From JABMQW01 sp964439935 (GTDB taxonomy: Bacteria > Fidelibacterota > Marinisomatia > Marinisomatales > TCS56), in contig CAYTPW010000001.1 of the NCBI GenBank assembly GCA_964439935.1, positions 124,001 to 188,000 of the forward strand: a stretch of 64,000 nucleotides of DNA. The letters are read 5' to 3'. Under the pieces are notes generated by a model. It saw nothing but the letters and a program-made list of their open reading frames with translations. It was not told the DNA's origin and ran no database searches. Each line of letters starts with the position of its first letter. The first letter of the stretch is position 1. The position numbers were made by a program, and so were the translations under genes. Shown one piece after another: positions 55,466-64,000 of the stretch.

Positions 55466-57277
55466 ATGCAGGCAATTGATTATGGAATAGTGGCAGTTTA
55501 CCTGACTGCTATCGTAGCGGTCGGATTATATTTACAGCGCCAGGCGTCAGCGGGAATCGATTCTTATTTTCTCGGTAACCGTAATCTACCCTGGTGGGCG
55601 CTGGCTGCTTCAGGCATGTCCTCCAACCTGGATATCAGTGGTACAATGATAATTGCAGCCCTGATTTATGCCCTGGGTGCCAAGGGATTTTATATCGAAA
55701 TCCGCGGTGGTGTTACCCTGATCATGGCTTTTCTAATGATCTATATGGGAAAATGGAACGCCCGCTCCCGGGTCATGACTCTTGCTGAATGGATGGAATT
55801 ACGCTTTGGTAAAGATACCCAGGGCCGGACTGCCCGCCTGATCAGTGCCATTAGTTCGATTATAATGACGATAGCAATGGTAACCTATTTTGCCCTGGGT
55901 GGTGGAAAATTCCTGGATAAATTCCTGGGAATTGAGAGTTATCTGGGTTTGCCATCGGAATTCTGGGCTGCTTCTGTTCTAATTACTATTGCCATGATTT
56001 ATACGGTTGCATCGGGTCTATATGGCGTAGTCTGGACCGATGTTTTCCAGGGTGTACTGATATTTTCAGCGATCATGTATATGGCTGTCAGAGCTTGGGG
56101 AATCACGTTACCGGACGAATTCACAATTTCACTACCCATGTTCGATGGTGGATTCCAGCGTTTCACTACAACCTTTAAGGAATGGTCAAGCGTTTTACCC
56201 AAATTCACACTGGGAATTGATAATGCTTCCCAGTACAAGATTTACAACCTGTTTGGTATCGCAATCTCCTTTTACCTGTTTAAGGTCGTACTGGAAGGAG
56301 CCGGGGGGACCGGCAATTACATGTTGCAGCGTTTCTTTGCCGCCAAGAATGATCGTGAAGCGGGCCTGTTGAGTGCAGCCTGGATCTTCTTGCTGTCCTT
56401 CCGCTGGATATTTATTGGCGCGATCGCCGTAATCGGCATTTCGCTCGGTGCCGCCGTGGTAGACCCTGAACTGGTCCTACCGACTGTGATTGAAACAATC
56501 CCCGCAGGTATAAAAGGTTTTCTGATCGCCGGTCTGATGGCGGCGGGAATGTCAACATTTGATTCCACTGTAAACGCCGGAGCGGCCTACTGGGTTAAAG
56601 ATATTTATCAGCTGTATATCAAAAAAGACGCTTCGCGCAAGCAATTGATGTTACAAAGCTATTTGGCCTCGATCCTGATTGTTGTAGTGGGCCTTGGTTT
56701 GATGCTGGTTTTTAAGAATATCAATGAGGTCTGGGGCTGGATCACCATGAGTATTGGTTCCGGCATGCTGATACCAATGCTGCTGCGCTGGTACTGGTGG
56801 CGGATGAATGGATACGGCTTTGCCATTGGAACAGTATCAGGAATGGTGGCAGCAATCATTTTCAAGACGATAGCGCCTGCCGGCGTTACCGAATACACCA
56901 TGTTCATGGTGTCATCCTCAATGTCGCTGATCGGCACGGTCCTGGGTACTCTTTTAACCAGTCCGACTGATGACAAAGTTTTGCTGGATTTCTATAAAAT
57001 CACCCGACCCTTTGGTGCCTGGAAACGCTTCAGGGCACAATTATCACCGGATCAGCAAACGGGAATCGATTCTGAAAATAAGCGAGACCTCATATCTACG
57101 ATCATGGCCGTACCCTGGCAGGTTATCTTTTTCCTGTTCATGTTGAGCCTGATATTTAAAACCTGGACTAATATTGCCGTATTGGGTATACTGTTAGTAG
57201 TCTTGACAATCGGGTTGTATTTGACCTGGTTCAGGCATTTATCGACTGAAGTTAAAATCGATTCGGACACTCAATAA
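55466..57277 (+). CDS. Sodium:solute symporter, SSS family
   Basis: Inner-membrane Na+-coupled transporter of 603 residues with about 13-14 hydrophobic segments. The SSS hallmarks are GNRNLPWWALAASGMSSNLD near the N-terminus and KGFLIAGLMAAGMSTFDSTV in the core, with ITMSIGSGMLIPMLLRWYWW later. Substrate unknown; its place between glgC and a GH13 amylase suggests a sugar. A good Shine-Dalgarno (AAGGAGAAGG) precedes the ATG. Confidence 0.9.
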   Translation: MQAIDYGIVAVYLTAIVAVGLYLQRQASAGIDSYFLGNRNLPWWALAASGMSSNLDISGTMIIAALIYALGAKGFYIEIRGGVTLIMAFLMIYMGKWNARSRVMTLAEWMELRFGKDTQGRTARLISAISSIIMTIAMVTYFALGGGKFLDKFLGIESYLGLPSEFWAASVLITIAMIYTVASGLYGVVWTDVFQGVLIFSAIMYMAVRAWGITLPDEFTISLPMFDGGFQRFTTTFKEWSSVLPKFTLGIDNASQYKIYNLFGIAISFYLFKVVLEGAGGTGNYMLQRFFAAKNDREAGLLSAAWIFLLSFRWIFIGAIAVIGISLGAAVVDPELVLPTVIETIPAGIKGFLIAGLMAAGMSTFDSTVNAGAAYWVKDIYQLYIKKDASRKQLMLQSYLASILIVVVGLGLMLVFKNINEVWGWITMSIGSGMLIPMLLRWYWWRMNGYGFAIGTVSGMVAAIIFKTIAPAGVTEYTMFMVSSSMSLIGTVLGTLLTSPTDDKVLLDFYKITRPFGAWKRFRAQLSPDQQTGIDSENKRDLISTIMAVPWQVIFFLFMLSLIFKTWTNIAVLGILLVVLTIGLYLTWFRHLSTEVKIDSDTQ

Positions 57278-57323
57278 TCGGTTTTAATGCTGATATAATC
57301 AATCTAATTATTTGGAGCGGTTT

Positions 57324-60239
57324 ATGCATGGAAGATTGACCAATGCGGTCCTATTGGGGCTGTTGGTATTTGCTCGCCTGACAGGGCAAAATGGCAGTTG
57401 GTGGGAGCCATCATTTCCAGTATCAGGTGATTCGATAACGATTTATTTCAATCCTTCGCAGAATGGCGAGATTCCCGATAATCCATCCAGCCTGGTGTTA
57501 CACTGGGGAGTTAATGAAACCGGCTCAGGGGACTGGCAAGCACCGCCACCATCGACCTGGCCCGCCGGGACGGTTTTAAGCGGTATCGCCGCCCGATCAC
57601 CCCTGGTTCAAGGGACTGATGGTATTTGGGAAGTGACAATTCCCACCGATGATACGATCCATACCCTCCATTACGTTGTAAATACCGGCACACCATCCAG
57701 TCCCGGATCCTCCTGGGGCCATAACAGCGGTGGCGCCAATTGGGATATTACGCTGCTGGAACCGGCCCTTAACGCCATAATTATCGAACCTTTGGTTTCC
57801 GTCTCATTCGGGGATCCCCGGCGTTCACCTATTTTTGTGATCCCTGAGGATACGATACATATTGTTGCTTCAGTTATTCTACAATCAACGCCACTTGATT
57901 CTTTAAAACTGCTGGTTAACGATCTGGTTGTTGTGGCTGACACAAGTGATACTCTGGTTTATGATCTTATCATGACTGCTTTTGGATACGGGTCGAAGGA
58001 GATCACTGCTGTTGCTAGCGATACCGCCGGCGCGGTGGATTCCACATCAATTTATGCTATGGTTAATCCGATTGTCGTTGATCAAGCACCTCCAGTGGGA
58101 GTGGTTCCCGGAATAAACTATACCAGTGATACTTCCGTTATTCTAGCCCTGTTTGCACCGTATAAAGATTTTATATACGCGATTGGTGATTTCAACGAGT
58201 GGATTGTGGACACGATGCATTTCATGCAACGTTATGCCCCTGAAGCAGACAGCACGCTCTGGTGGATTGCAATCAACGGGCTTACACCGGGTACAGAATA
58301 CGCCTTTCAGTATCTAGTTGATGGTGAGATCCGGGTTGCTGATCCCTACACCGCTAAAATTCTCGATCCCTGGAACGATAGCGGTCAGTGGGGAATTCCG
58401 GCTGAAACCTATCCGAATCTTAAACCATACCCGGATGGTTTCACCAGAGAGGCAGTGGCCGTTCTGAAAACCGGGCAAACTCAATTTAACTGGGTTTACA
58501 GCGATACTTTTCAAACTCCAGCTGCCAAGGATCTGGTCATCTACGAGCTGCTGCTGCGCGATTTCATTGAGCGTCACGATTACCAGACCCTGATCGACAC
58601 TCTGGATTATCTGGATCGGCTGGGTATTAACGCCGTTGAATTCATGCCAATCAATGAATTTGAAGGCAATTCCAGCTGGGGCTATAATCCGTCGTTTTAT
58701 TTTGCTCCTGATAAATACTACGGCCCGGCAGATGCCCTAAAAGCGGTGATCGATGAATGTCATCGCAGAGGCATGGCTGTTTTAATCGATATTGTGCTGA
58801 ATCATTCCTATGGTCAATCGCCACTGGTGCGTTTGTACTGGAATGATTACCTGAACCGCCCGGCCGCTGACAATCCCTGGTATCGCCAGACTCATAATTT
58901 CCAGAATACTGCTGCCCAATGGGGTTACGACTTCAACCATGAAAGTGTACATACCGAAGCATTTGTCAAACGAGTCAACGAATACTGGATGACTGAATTC
59001 CAGGTCGATGGCTTTCGTTATGATTTCACTAAAGGGTTTTCAAATACCAGTTATCCGCCTAATAGTTGGGGCAGCGATTATGATGCCGCCCGTATTGCTA
59101 ATCTCAAACGGATCGCTAATGAGATTTGGGCGATCGATAGCAGCGGGATTCTTATTCTGGAGCATCTGGCGGACAACTCCGAGGAGACGGAATTGGCCAA
59201 TTACGGTATGCTGCTGTGGGGAAATATGAATCATAATTATAATGAAGCCAGTATGGGTTGGAATTCTGGTGGCGGTTCCGATTTTTCCTGGGGATATTAT
59301 GGTTCGCGGGGTTGGGCTGAACCACACCTCGTAACCTACATGGAAAGCCATGATGAAGAACGAATGATGTACAAAAATCTGCAGTATGGTAACAGCAGTG
59401 GCGACTATAATATTCAAGACTTGACGACAGCGATTGACCGCATGAAACTGGCGGCTGGATTTTTCCTGACTCTGCCGGGACCCAAGATGATCTGGCAGTT
59501 CGGTGAAAGGGGTTACGATGTTTCAATTAATTATGGTGGTCGCCTGGGCGAAAAACCACCGCGCTGGGAATACATGCAGAACCCGGATCGTTTACGGTTG
59601 TACAAGACCTGGCAGGCTTTGCTGAAACTACGCCGTGAAAATGAGGTTTTTCGAAGCCCGGCTGCTACTGTCGATTTGTCCCTGAGTAATAGTAACGGCC
59701 TGAAGCGAATCCGCCTGTCGCACAGTCAAATGAATGTGATCATCCTTGGGAATTTTGGAGTCACCACCCAGGCGATTACGCCCAACTTTTATTATGCCGG
59801 TACCTGGTACGAGTATTTCAGTGGTGATACTGCACAGATTACCGATACCAGTGATCCAATCAGCTTGGTGCCCGGTGAATTGAGAATTTACACTGATCAG
59901 TACCTAACACCGCCGGAACCCGGTCTGCTGGAGACTGACCTGCTTGAGCATGCGATACCAACTGAATTCCATTTGAGTCAGAATTATCCCAACCCATTTA
60001 ATCCGAATACCAGGATTGATTTCAGTCTGCCCACTTCCGGGAAAATCAATTTGACTATCCACGATTTGTTGGGAAGGGAAGTGATAACGCTTATAAATAA
60101 CCGTCAATCCGCTGGCTGGCATTCGGTCACCTGGAATGGCCGGAACAGTGTCGGCGCTCCAGTAGCGGCGGGTATGTATATCTACACACTGAAAACAGGA
60201 AAGAGGATTGTTTCAAGGAAGCTGGTGTTGTTGAAATAG
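57324..60239 (+). CDS. Secreted GH13 alpha-amylase/branching-type enzyme with sorting domain
   Basis: The ATG at 57324 is preferred to an in-frame TTG at 57312 because TTGGAGCGG lies just upstream and the product then begins with a signal peptide (MHGRLTNAVLLGLLV, cleaved after GQ). The 971-residue protein has N-terminal beta domains (residues about 20-250), a CBM48-like domain (GDFNEWIVDTMHF), the GH13 barrel with DIVLNHSYG, nucleophile Asp in GFRYDFTK (near 562), Glu in LILEHLAD (near 611) and Asp in ESHDEE (near 674), and a sorting domain (NYPNPFNPNTRIDFSLP, ending VSRKLVLLK). It acts outside the cell on starch. It follows the symporter by 46 bases. Confidence 0.9.
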   Translation: MHGRLTNAVLLGLLVFARLTGQNGSWWEPSFPVSGDSITIYFNPSQNGEIPDNPSSLVLHWGVNETGSGDWQAPPPSTWPAGTVLSGIAARSPLVQGTDGIWEVTIPTDDTIHTLHYVVNTGTPSSPGSSWGHNSGGANWDITLLEPALNAIIIEPLVSVSFGDPRRSPIFVIPEDTIHIVASVILQSTPLDSLKLLVNDLVVVADTSDTLVYDLIMTAFGYGSKEITAVASDTAGAVDSTSIYAMVNPIVVDQAPPVGVVPGINYTSDTSVILALFAPYKDFIYAIGDFNEWIVDTMHFMQRYAPEADSTLWWIAINGLTPGTEYAFQYLVDGEIRVADPYTAKILDPWNDSGQWGIPAETYPNLKPYPDGFTREAVAVLKTGQTQFNWVYSDTFQTPAAKDLVIYELLLRDFIERHDYQTLIDTLDYLDRLGINAVEFMPINEFEGNSSWGYNPSFYFAPDKYYGPADALKAVIDECHRRGMAVLIDIVLNHSYGQSPLVRLYWNDYLNRPAADNPWYRQTHNFQNTAAQWGYDFNHESVHTEAFVKRVNEYWMTEFQVDGFRYDFTKGFSNTSYPPNSWGSDYDAARIANLKRIANEIWAIDSSGILILEHLADNSEETELANYGMLLWGNMNHNYNEASMGWNSGGGSDFSWGYYGSRGWAEPHLVTYMESHDEERMMYKNLQYGNSSGDYNIQDLTTAIDRMKLAAGFFLTLPGPKMIWQFGERGYDVSINYGGRLGEKPPRWEYMQNPDRLRLYKTWQALLKLRRENEVFRSPAATVDLSLSNSNGLKRIRLSHSQMNVIILGNFGVTTQAITPNFYYAGTWYEYFSGDTAQITDTSDPISLVPGELRIYTDQYLTPPEPGLLETDLLEHAIPTEFHLSQNYPNPFNPNTRIDFSLPTSGKINLTIHDLLGREVITLINNRQSAGWHSVTWNGRNSVGAPVAAGMYIYTLKTGKRIVSRKLVLLK

Positions 60240-60309
60240 GGTTTTCCATTCAATTCCAGAGGACAGCTCTCGGTTTAACCATGGGATAGCATAAGTAAAA
60301 ACCGCCAAC

Positions 60310-60484
60310 CGTTTCATCGGTTTAAGCTTCTGCAACCAATTCTACAACCTGTCATTTCGATCCGGCTGAAAGCGGGAGAGAAATCTACCCTGGTTTTACT
60401 AGCAAACAGGAAACACAGCATTGTGTGGATTGATGGTAGATTTCTCCTCAATCCGGTGGATATCGTCGAAAAGACAAAGTCTGG
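60310..60484. repeat. Long interspersed repeat, copy 1
   Basis: About 175 bases closely matching 60724-60900. Contains GTTTCATCGGTTTAA at the start, CTGTCATTTCGAT, and a long inverted arm: GAGAGAAATCTACC pairs with GGTAGATTTCTCC across about 40 bases. Likely a non-autonomous MITE- or REP-like element. Confidence 0.75.
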
Positions 60485-60529
60485 ATATTGAAAATAATAG
60501 GAACTGTATCATTCTGAGCTTGTGCCACT

Positions 60530-60640
60530 AAACTAACTCGGTTTTCAAACTGAATGAAGCGAAGTATCTCAAACATATATTTTGCGCAAATCATACGCTT
60601 GAGATTCTTCTTCGCCTTGCTCATCAGAATGACAGTGTGG
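60530..60640. repeat. Second repeat-like segment between the two long copies
   Basis: The stretch with GCGAAGTATCTC and GAGATTCTTCTTCGC is partly self-complementary and ends CATCAGAATGACA. It resembles widespread intergenic hairpin repeats of Bacteroidota-type genomes. Only this copy is seen in the window. Confidence 0.4.
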
Positions 60641-60723
60641 GTTTAAAATTGATTGAGGCACGGGCACTGCGTACCATGCCTAACCAAAAAAGCTAATTAT
60701 AGTTATCAATTTTAAACAACCCA

Positions 60724-60900
60724 CAGTTTCATCGGTTTAATATTCCATAAGCCCTTCCAAAAACTGTCATTTCGATTCCGCTGAAAGCGGGAGAGAAATC
60801 TACCCCGATTTTACTTGCGAACAGGAAACACAGCATTGTGTGAATTGATGGTAGATTTCTCCTCAACCCAGTGGATTGCGCGAAAAGACAAAGTTTGGGG
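60724..60900. repeat. Long interspersed repeat, copy 2
   Basis: Matches 60310-60484 over its whole length with scattered changes, including the same inverted arms around GAAACACAGCATTGTGTG. A third partial start (CCGTTTCAACGGTTTA) occurs near 60915. Confidence 0.75.
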
Positions 60901-60947
60901 TATGATTATTATGGAAATCACCAGCCGTTTCAACGGTTTACATTTTA

Positions 60948-61205
60948 TTACCGGGTAAAACGACCAGCGAAATAATTATATACACTGGCCAGAATTGCAC
61001 CACCAATGGCCCCATCTATCAAGCCCCAAAATAGCCCTATTAAGCTGCCACCCATGCTGATGCTGTAGCCGCGATAGACCTTGCCGATGAAGGTAATTTC
61101 TCCGCTGGCGCCATCCATCAGCATAATCCACCAGGTGATCAACAGTAATCCAATTCCCCATACCAGCCCGCAAGCCAGGGTAAAAGCTTTTATATTCAAT
61201 TTCAT
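60948..61205 (-). CDS. Small two-helix membrane protein
   Basis: Product of 85 residues with two hydrophobic segments (about 8-29, FTLACGLVWGIGLLLITWWI; and 52-78, rich in Gly). It starts MKLNIKAF. GGAGGAG 5 bases upstream gives an excellent ribosome site. It begins 11 bases after the pullulanase stop, so it is co-transcribed. Similar short proteins are sometimes automatically called holins, but nothing here points to lysis. A role in the membrane near the debranching enzyme is possible. Confidence 0.7.
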   Translation of the reverse strand: MKLNIKAFTLACGLVWGIGLLLITWWIMLMDGASGEITFIGKVYRGYSISMGGSLIGLFWGLIDGAIGGAILASVYNYFAGRFTR

Positions 61206-61216
61206 TTTTACTCCTC

Positions 61217-63232
61217 CTATTTTTTGATGTTAACCTGACTGAAGACCAACCCGCTGGTAGCTGGTACGGTTATTTTTCCGGTAAAAACTTCTTTCGCTTT
61301 CAAATATACAGATTCGCCATCTACCAGCAAATGCCATTTCCCTTTGGGGAGCTTAACAGTGATTCGTTTTTTCTGCTCACCATTCAACACAACAAATAGT
61401 TTTTCTTTCAACTGATAGACTACTGCAACATTACCATCAGGAATCGTGAACTTATAATCCGCCGGCTGACTCTGGCGAAATTCCGGAAACATTTTCCGCA
61501 ATTCGATTAAACCACGATAGTATTCCACCAGCTCCTGATTCTGGTCTTTTTCATCCCAGTTGAGCCAGTTGGTTTCGTTATCCTTATTGTAGGAATTATG
61601 GTCGATCAGGCCCACGTGCTCATCAGGCACATTAGTGGCAGCAATAACTTTGCTGCGCGCCCATTCCTGTCCGGAATGTATCATTATGGGACCCTGGCTC
61701 GTTAGCAGGTACAGGGCGGCCAGTTTATTGATTGCCAGTTGTCGGTCACTGATTTTGGTGTTGGCTGCTTTATCAGTAATTATCTGATCTTCTTTTACCA
61801 ATCCGCTGCCAATCCGGATGAAATCACCCATAGTGTGATCGTCGTGAGATTCCAGATAATTGACTGAATGGGCGCTCTCAATAAATTGTCCACCATTGCT
61901 GCGCAATGAACCGCTTACATAGCGCTGGAGGGTTGCCTGGGTGTTGTCACCCTGCCATTTACCGAAAATGAATCCGTGACTGTCATGCGGGTTTTGACCC
62001 TTGACCCCGTTACGAAATTGATCATTCCAGGCTGCCCAGCCGATATCGGAAAAACCATCAGGATCGTAGCCACCGCCCCAGGGTTCGGCAATGATAATCA
62101 CATTTGGATTGATCTTTCGGGCTTCGGCAAGGATCAATTCACAGGTCTCTTTATCGATCAGGTAGGCCAGATCAAAACGGAAACCATCGATGTGGTATTC
62201 TTTCAGCCAGTATTTCACGCTTTCGATGATCAACTGGCGCACATCCGGTTCTTCGGTGCGGGTGTCGTTGCCGCAGCCGCTCTGGGCGATATATTCGCCA
62301 TCTTCGTCTAAACGGAAATATTTATCACGATCAATATATTTGAATGGGTGGTAGTCATAATTGGATACGTGATTATAAACCACATCCATCAGAACGGCGA
62401 TTCCCTGTTTATGAAATTCTTTCACCATCGATTTGAATTCAGCTACCGCACGTCCGTCTGTGCCGTTCCAGGCATTTGGTCGGTCGATACCATCGCTGGC
62501 ATAATAGGTCTCAGGGGCGAAAAAGAAGGTGGTCATGTAACCCCAGTGGTTACGGGCATAGGGATTCCAGGTGTTATAAACAGGAGTGGATGTATCTTTG
62601 AAAGGCACTTCCACATTAGCGAAATCCTGTGCTGGTAGCAATTCCACAGCATTAAATCCCATGGATTTGATATGGGCGATACCGCCACGTTGATCGGGAT
62701 TGACAAGCCCGACGTAGGTACCTGGCTGGTGGGCCTCAGCACTGGGATGGGCGGTTAAATCGCGCACATGCATTTCATAGATCACGGCGTCCCGAGGATC
62801 GAGTTTCAGAGGTTGGTCGTCTTCCCAGTCGAAATCGTTATCTATGATCAAAGATTTTGCAATATGCCGATAGCTGTTTTGGGTTACCGCCGCTTTAGTA
62901 TATGGATCGGCCACAATAATTGTTGGATCAATCGGCGGTGGACCTTCCAGGCGATAACCATAATAAGTTCCGTAACCAATGTTATTTACAGTAAGCTTCC
63001 AGATCCCATTTGTATTTTTGGTCATTAGATGTTCCTGACCAGCGACCGCTTCCGGGGAATCGAAGATTACCAGGTGAACTTTTGACGCCCGGGGGGCCAG
63101 GATTTTAAAAATTGTTTTATTACCATGCACGAAGGCTCCATATGAAAGCATATTTTCCTCGTCAGTTGCGGTGCAGTTATTAAAAAGTGTGGTCAGTAAG
63201 ATTAAAATGATAAAACGTAACAATGGACGCAT
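61217..63232 (-). CDS. pulA: Type I pullulanase / glycogen-debranching GH13 enzyme
   Basis: Hydrolyses alpha-1,6 branches in starch, glycogen or their fragments. Start placed at the ATG at 63232 (MRPLLRFIILILLTTLF); a 22-codon upstream extension begins inside the putative operator region. The hydrophobic N-terminus and a nearby Cys (LFNNC) suggest export, though the lipobox is poor. Order: CBM48-like domain (about 30-130; FVHGNKTIFKILAPRASKVH), then the barrel with VVYNHV, nucleophile Asp in GFRFDLAY (near 350), Glu in IIAEPWGGG (near 382), Asp in LESHDDH (near 462) and a C-terminal sandwich. A DAVIYEMHVRDLTAHP start is typical of type I pullulanases. Confidence 0.9.
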   Translation of the reverse strand: MRPLLRFIILILLTTLFNNCTATDEENMLSYGAFVHGNKTIFKILAPRASKVHLVIFDSPEAVAGQEHLMTKNTNGIWKLTVNNIGYGTYYGYRLEGPPPIDPTIIVADPYTKAAVTQNSYRHIAKSLIIDNDFDWEDDQPLKLDPRDAVIYEMHVRDLTAHPSAEAHQPGTYVGLVNPDQRGGIAHIKSMGFNAVELLPAQDFANVEVPFKDTSTPVYNTWNPYARNHWGYMTTFFFAPETYYASDGIDRPNAWNGTDGRAVAEFKSMVKEFHKQGIAVLMDVVYNHVSNYDYHPFKYIDRDKYFRLDEDGEYIAQSGCGNDTRTEEPDVRQLIIESVKYWLKEYHIDGFRFDLAYLIDKETCELILAEARKINPNVIIIAEPWGGGYDPDGFSDIGWAAWNDQFRNGVKGQNPHDSHGFIFGKWQGDNTQATLQRYVSGSLRSNGGQFIESAHSVNYLESHDDHTMGDFIRIGSGLVKEDQIITDKAANTKISDRQLAINKLAALYLLTSQGPIMIHSGQEWARSKVIAATNVPDEHVGLIDHNSYNKDNETNWLNWDEKDQNQELVEYYRGLIELRKMFPEFRQSQPADYKFTIPDGNVAVVYQLKEKLFVVLNGEQKKRITVKLPKGKWHLLVDGESVYLKAKEVFTGKITVPATSGLVFSQVNIKK

Positions 63233-63250
63233 AAGGTTTCTCTTTTGATG

Positions 63251-63272
63251 ATTAACTCTGATTAGAGTGACT
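63251..63272. promoter_or_regulatory. Weaker copy of the TrmB-type operator
   Basis: TAACTC (63253-63258), 6 bases, GAGTGA (63265-63270) keep the core TAACTC-N6-GAGT(T/G)A spacing of the sites at 37707 and 47614. It lies 19 bases upstream of the pullulanase start and about 95 upstream of the divergent lipoprotein gene, so it could control both. Confidence 0.5.
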
Positions 63273-63365
63273 AAATTACGGAGGGTTAGTTTAATCAAAA
63301 ACAGAATGGTTGAAAAATATACAACACGGCAAGTTTAGGGTACCGTAGATAAAACCGGGATATCT

Positions 63366-64000
63366 ATGAATCGTTTCACTGTTATCGTTTTTAGTTTACT
63401 ACTGTTGGGCTGCACCAACCAGCGCGAGCAATTACTTTATCCGGTTCCCACTCTTGTGGTTAGTGAGGGATCCGAGACAGGTTTCGATTTATCGGTTTAC
63501 AAATCCAATAGTCAGCTTACGCTGGAAATCCTATCTCACCCCAGCCTGGGAATCCGACAAGTACCAGAAGTGGATAGCCTGTATATCCGGCCTAAAGATA
63601 ACGTTGCCGCTTTAGTGAGTCTACCCCTACTGGCCGATGGAGTTCGTTACGAGCTGCTGGTTAAAATAAAATCCATGGTTCGCCATACTTTTACCTATCC
63701 ACCCCAACCGGGCGATACACTGGTGGTTGTGATGGGTGGCTTCAACGACTGGTCCCGCACAGCCCTGCCGCTGACCATGACAAATGCTGAAAGATCACTG
63801 GAAAGGACAGTGTACCTGAATCCCCAGCGTCACGAATATAAATTTGTGGTTAACTGGCAGGAACTGATTGATCCACAGAATCCGGTATTTATTTCCAATA
63901 ATATCGGTGGTTGGAATTCGATCCTCGATTTATCCGATCAAGCACCGACATCTTCTGGTCGGTTCATTAAAAAAACTATGCACGGTAAGCGATTGGTGTT
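63366..64000 (+). CDS. Lipoprotein with CBM48 domain, 3' end beyond the window
   Basis: ATG at 63366 begins a lipoprotein signal (MNRFTVIVFSLLLLGC, Cys16). Residues about 20-110 form a beta-rich domain like the cyclomaltodextrinase N-domain. About 115-185 are a CBM48/AMPK-beta-like glycogen-binding domain (VVVMGGFNDWSRTALPLTM; HEYKFVVNWQELIDPQ). The reading frame stays open to the right edge (211 codons). The domain order suggests a cell-surface GH13 enzyme such as a SusA-type or cyclomaltodextrinase protein, whose catalytic part would lie outside the window. It is divergent from the pullulanase gene. Confidence 0.78.
   Translation, partial: MNRFTVIVFSLLLLGCTNQREQLLYPVPTLVVSEGSETGFDLSVYKSNSQLTLEILSHPSLGIRQVPEVDSLYIRPKDNVAALVSLPLLADGVRYELLVKIKSMVRHTFTYPPQPGDTLVVVMGGFNDWSRTALPLTMTNAERSLERTVYLNPQRHEYKFVVNWQELIDPQNPVFISNNIGGWNSILDLSDQAPTSSGRFIKKTMHGKRLV

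Noticed and set aside
1..64000. CRISPR arrays
   Set aside because: No regularly spaced short direct repeats were seen; the repeats found are isolated palindromes or two long copies.

Overview
The window looks like a chromosomal stretch from a Gram-negative, probably heterotrophic bacterium of the FCB superphylum (Marinimicrobia/Calditrichota/KSB1-like; the exact phylum cannot be fixed from this sequence). Supporting signs are several secreted proteins ending in the NYPNPFNP-type C-terminal sorting domain, Oar/SusC-like TonB-dependent receptors with an N-terminal carboxypeptidase-regulatory domain, a PorV-like outer-membrane protein, lipoprotein signals and SSS-family transport. Gene starts often carry good Shine-Dalgarno sites, and TTG/GTG starts occur.

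Layout. 1-2544: a two-domain beta-ketoacyl synthase running off the left edge, and a Tat lipoprotein. 2856-15218: surface and secreted proteins (a lipoprotein, an Oar-like receptor, a HAD phosphatase, two beta-propeller-like lipoproteins with related leaders, two secreted proteins, the second a beta-helix protein with a sorting domain). 15473-18150: a methyltransferase, a Nudix protein with an extra C-terminal domain, and a small membrane protein. 18447-26776: a heavy-metal (Cu/Ag-type) resistance operon: Cys-rich small protein, CusC-, CusB- and CusA-like efflux proteins and a metal-binding lipoprotein. It is followed by a 70-codon HMA metallochaperone frame in which both metal-binding cysteine positions are TGA. 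A SECIS-like hairpin lies at a suitable distance, making this a candidate UxxU selenoprotein and the most interesting item here. 27166-31779: a second TolC/RND pair without an adaptor. 31780-33092: tRNA-Lys(UUU) with an integrase remnant, broken tRNA copies carrying short palindromes, and a promoter-hairpin cassette.

33093-64000 is a starch/glycogen locus. On the minus strand are a CBM-esterase lipoprotein, a multi-domain starch-binding-type surface protein, and an operon of secreted GH13 amylase, TonB receptor, 1320-residue surface protein and PorV-like protein. A divergent TrmB-type regulator opens the plus-strand set: small protein, GH57 glucanotransferase, GlgP, GlgA, GlgC, SSS transporter and GH13 amylase. 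A pullulanase with a small membrane protein and a CBM48 lipoprotein (cut by the right edge) close the window. A palindrome, GTAACTCA-N4-TGAGTTAC, lies before the amylase operon/regulator pair and before the surface protein gene, with a weaker copy before the pullulanase; I infer it is the TrmB operator. The picture is external starch capture and cleavage, uptake of oligosaccharides, and their conversion to or from glycogen under a single regulator.
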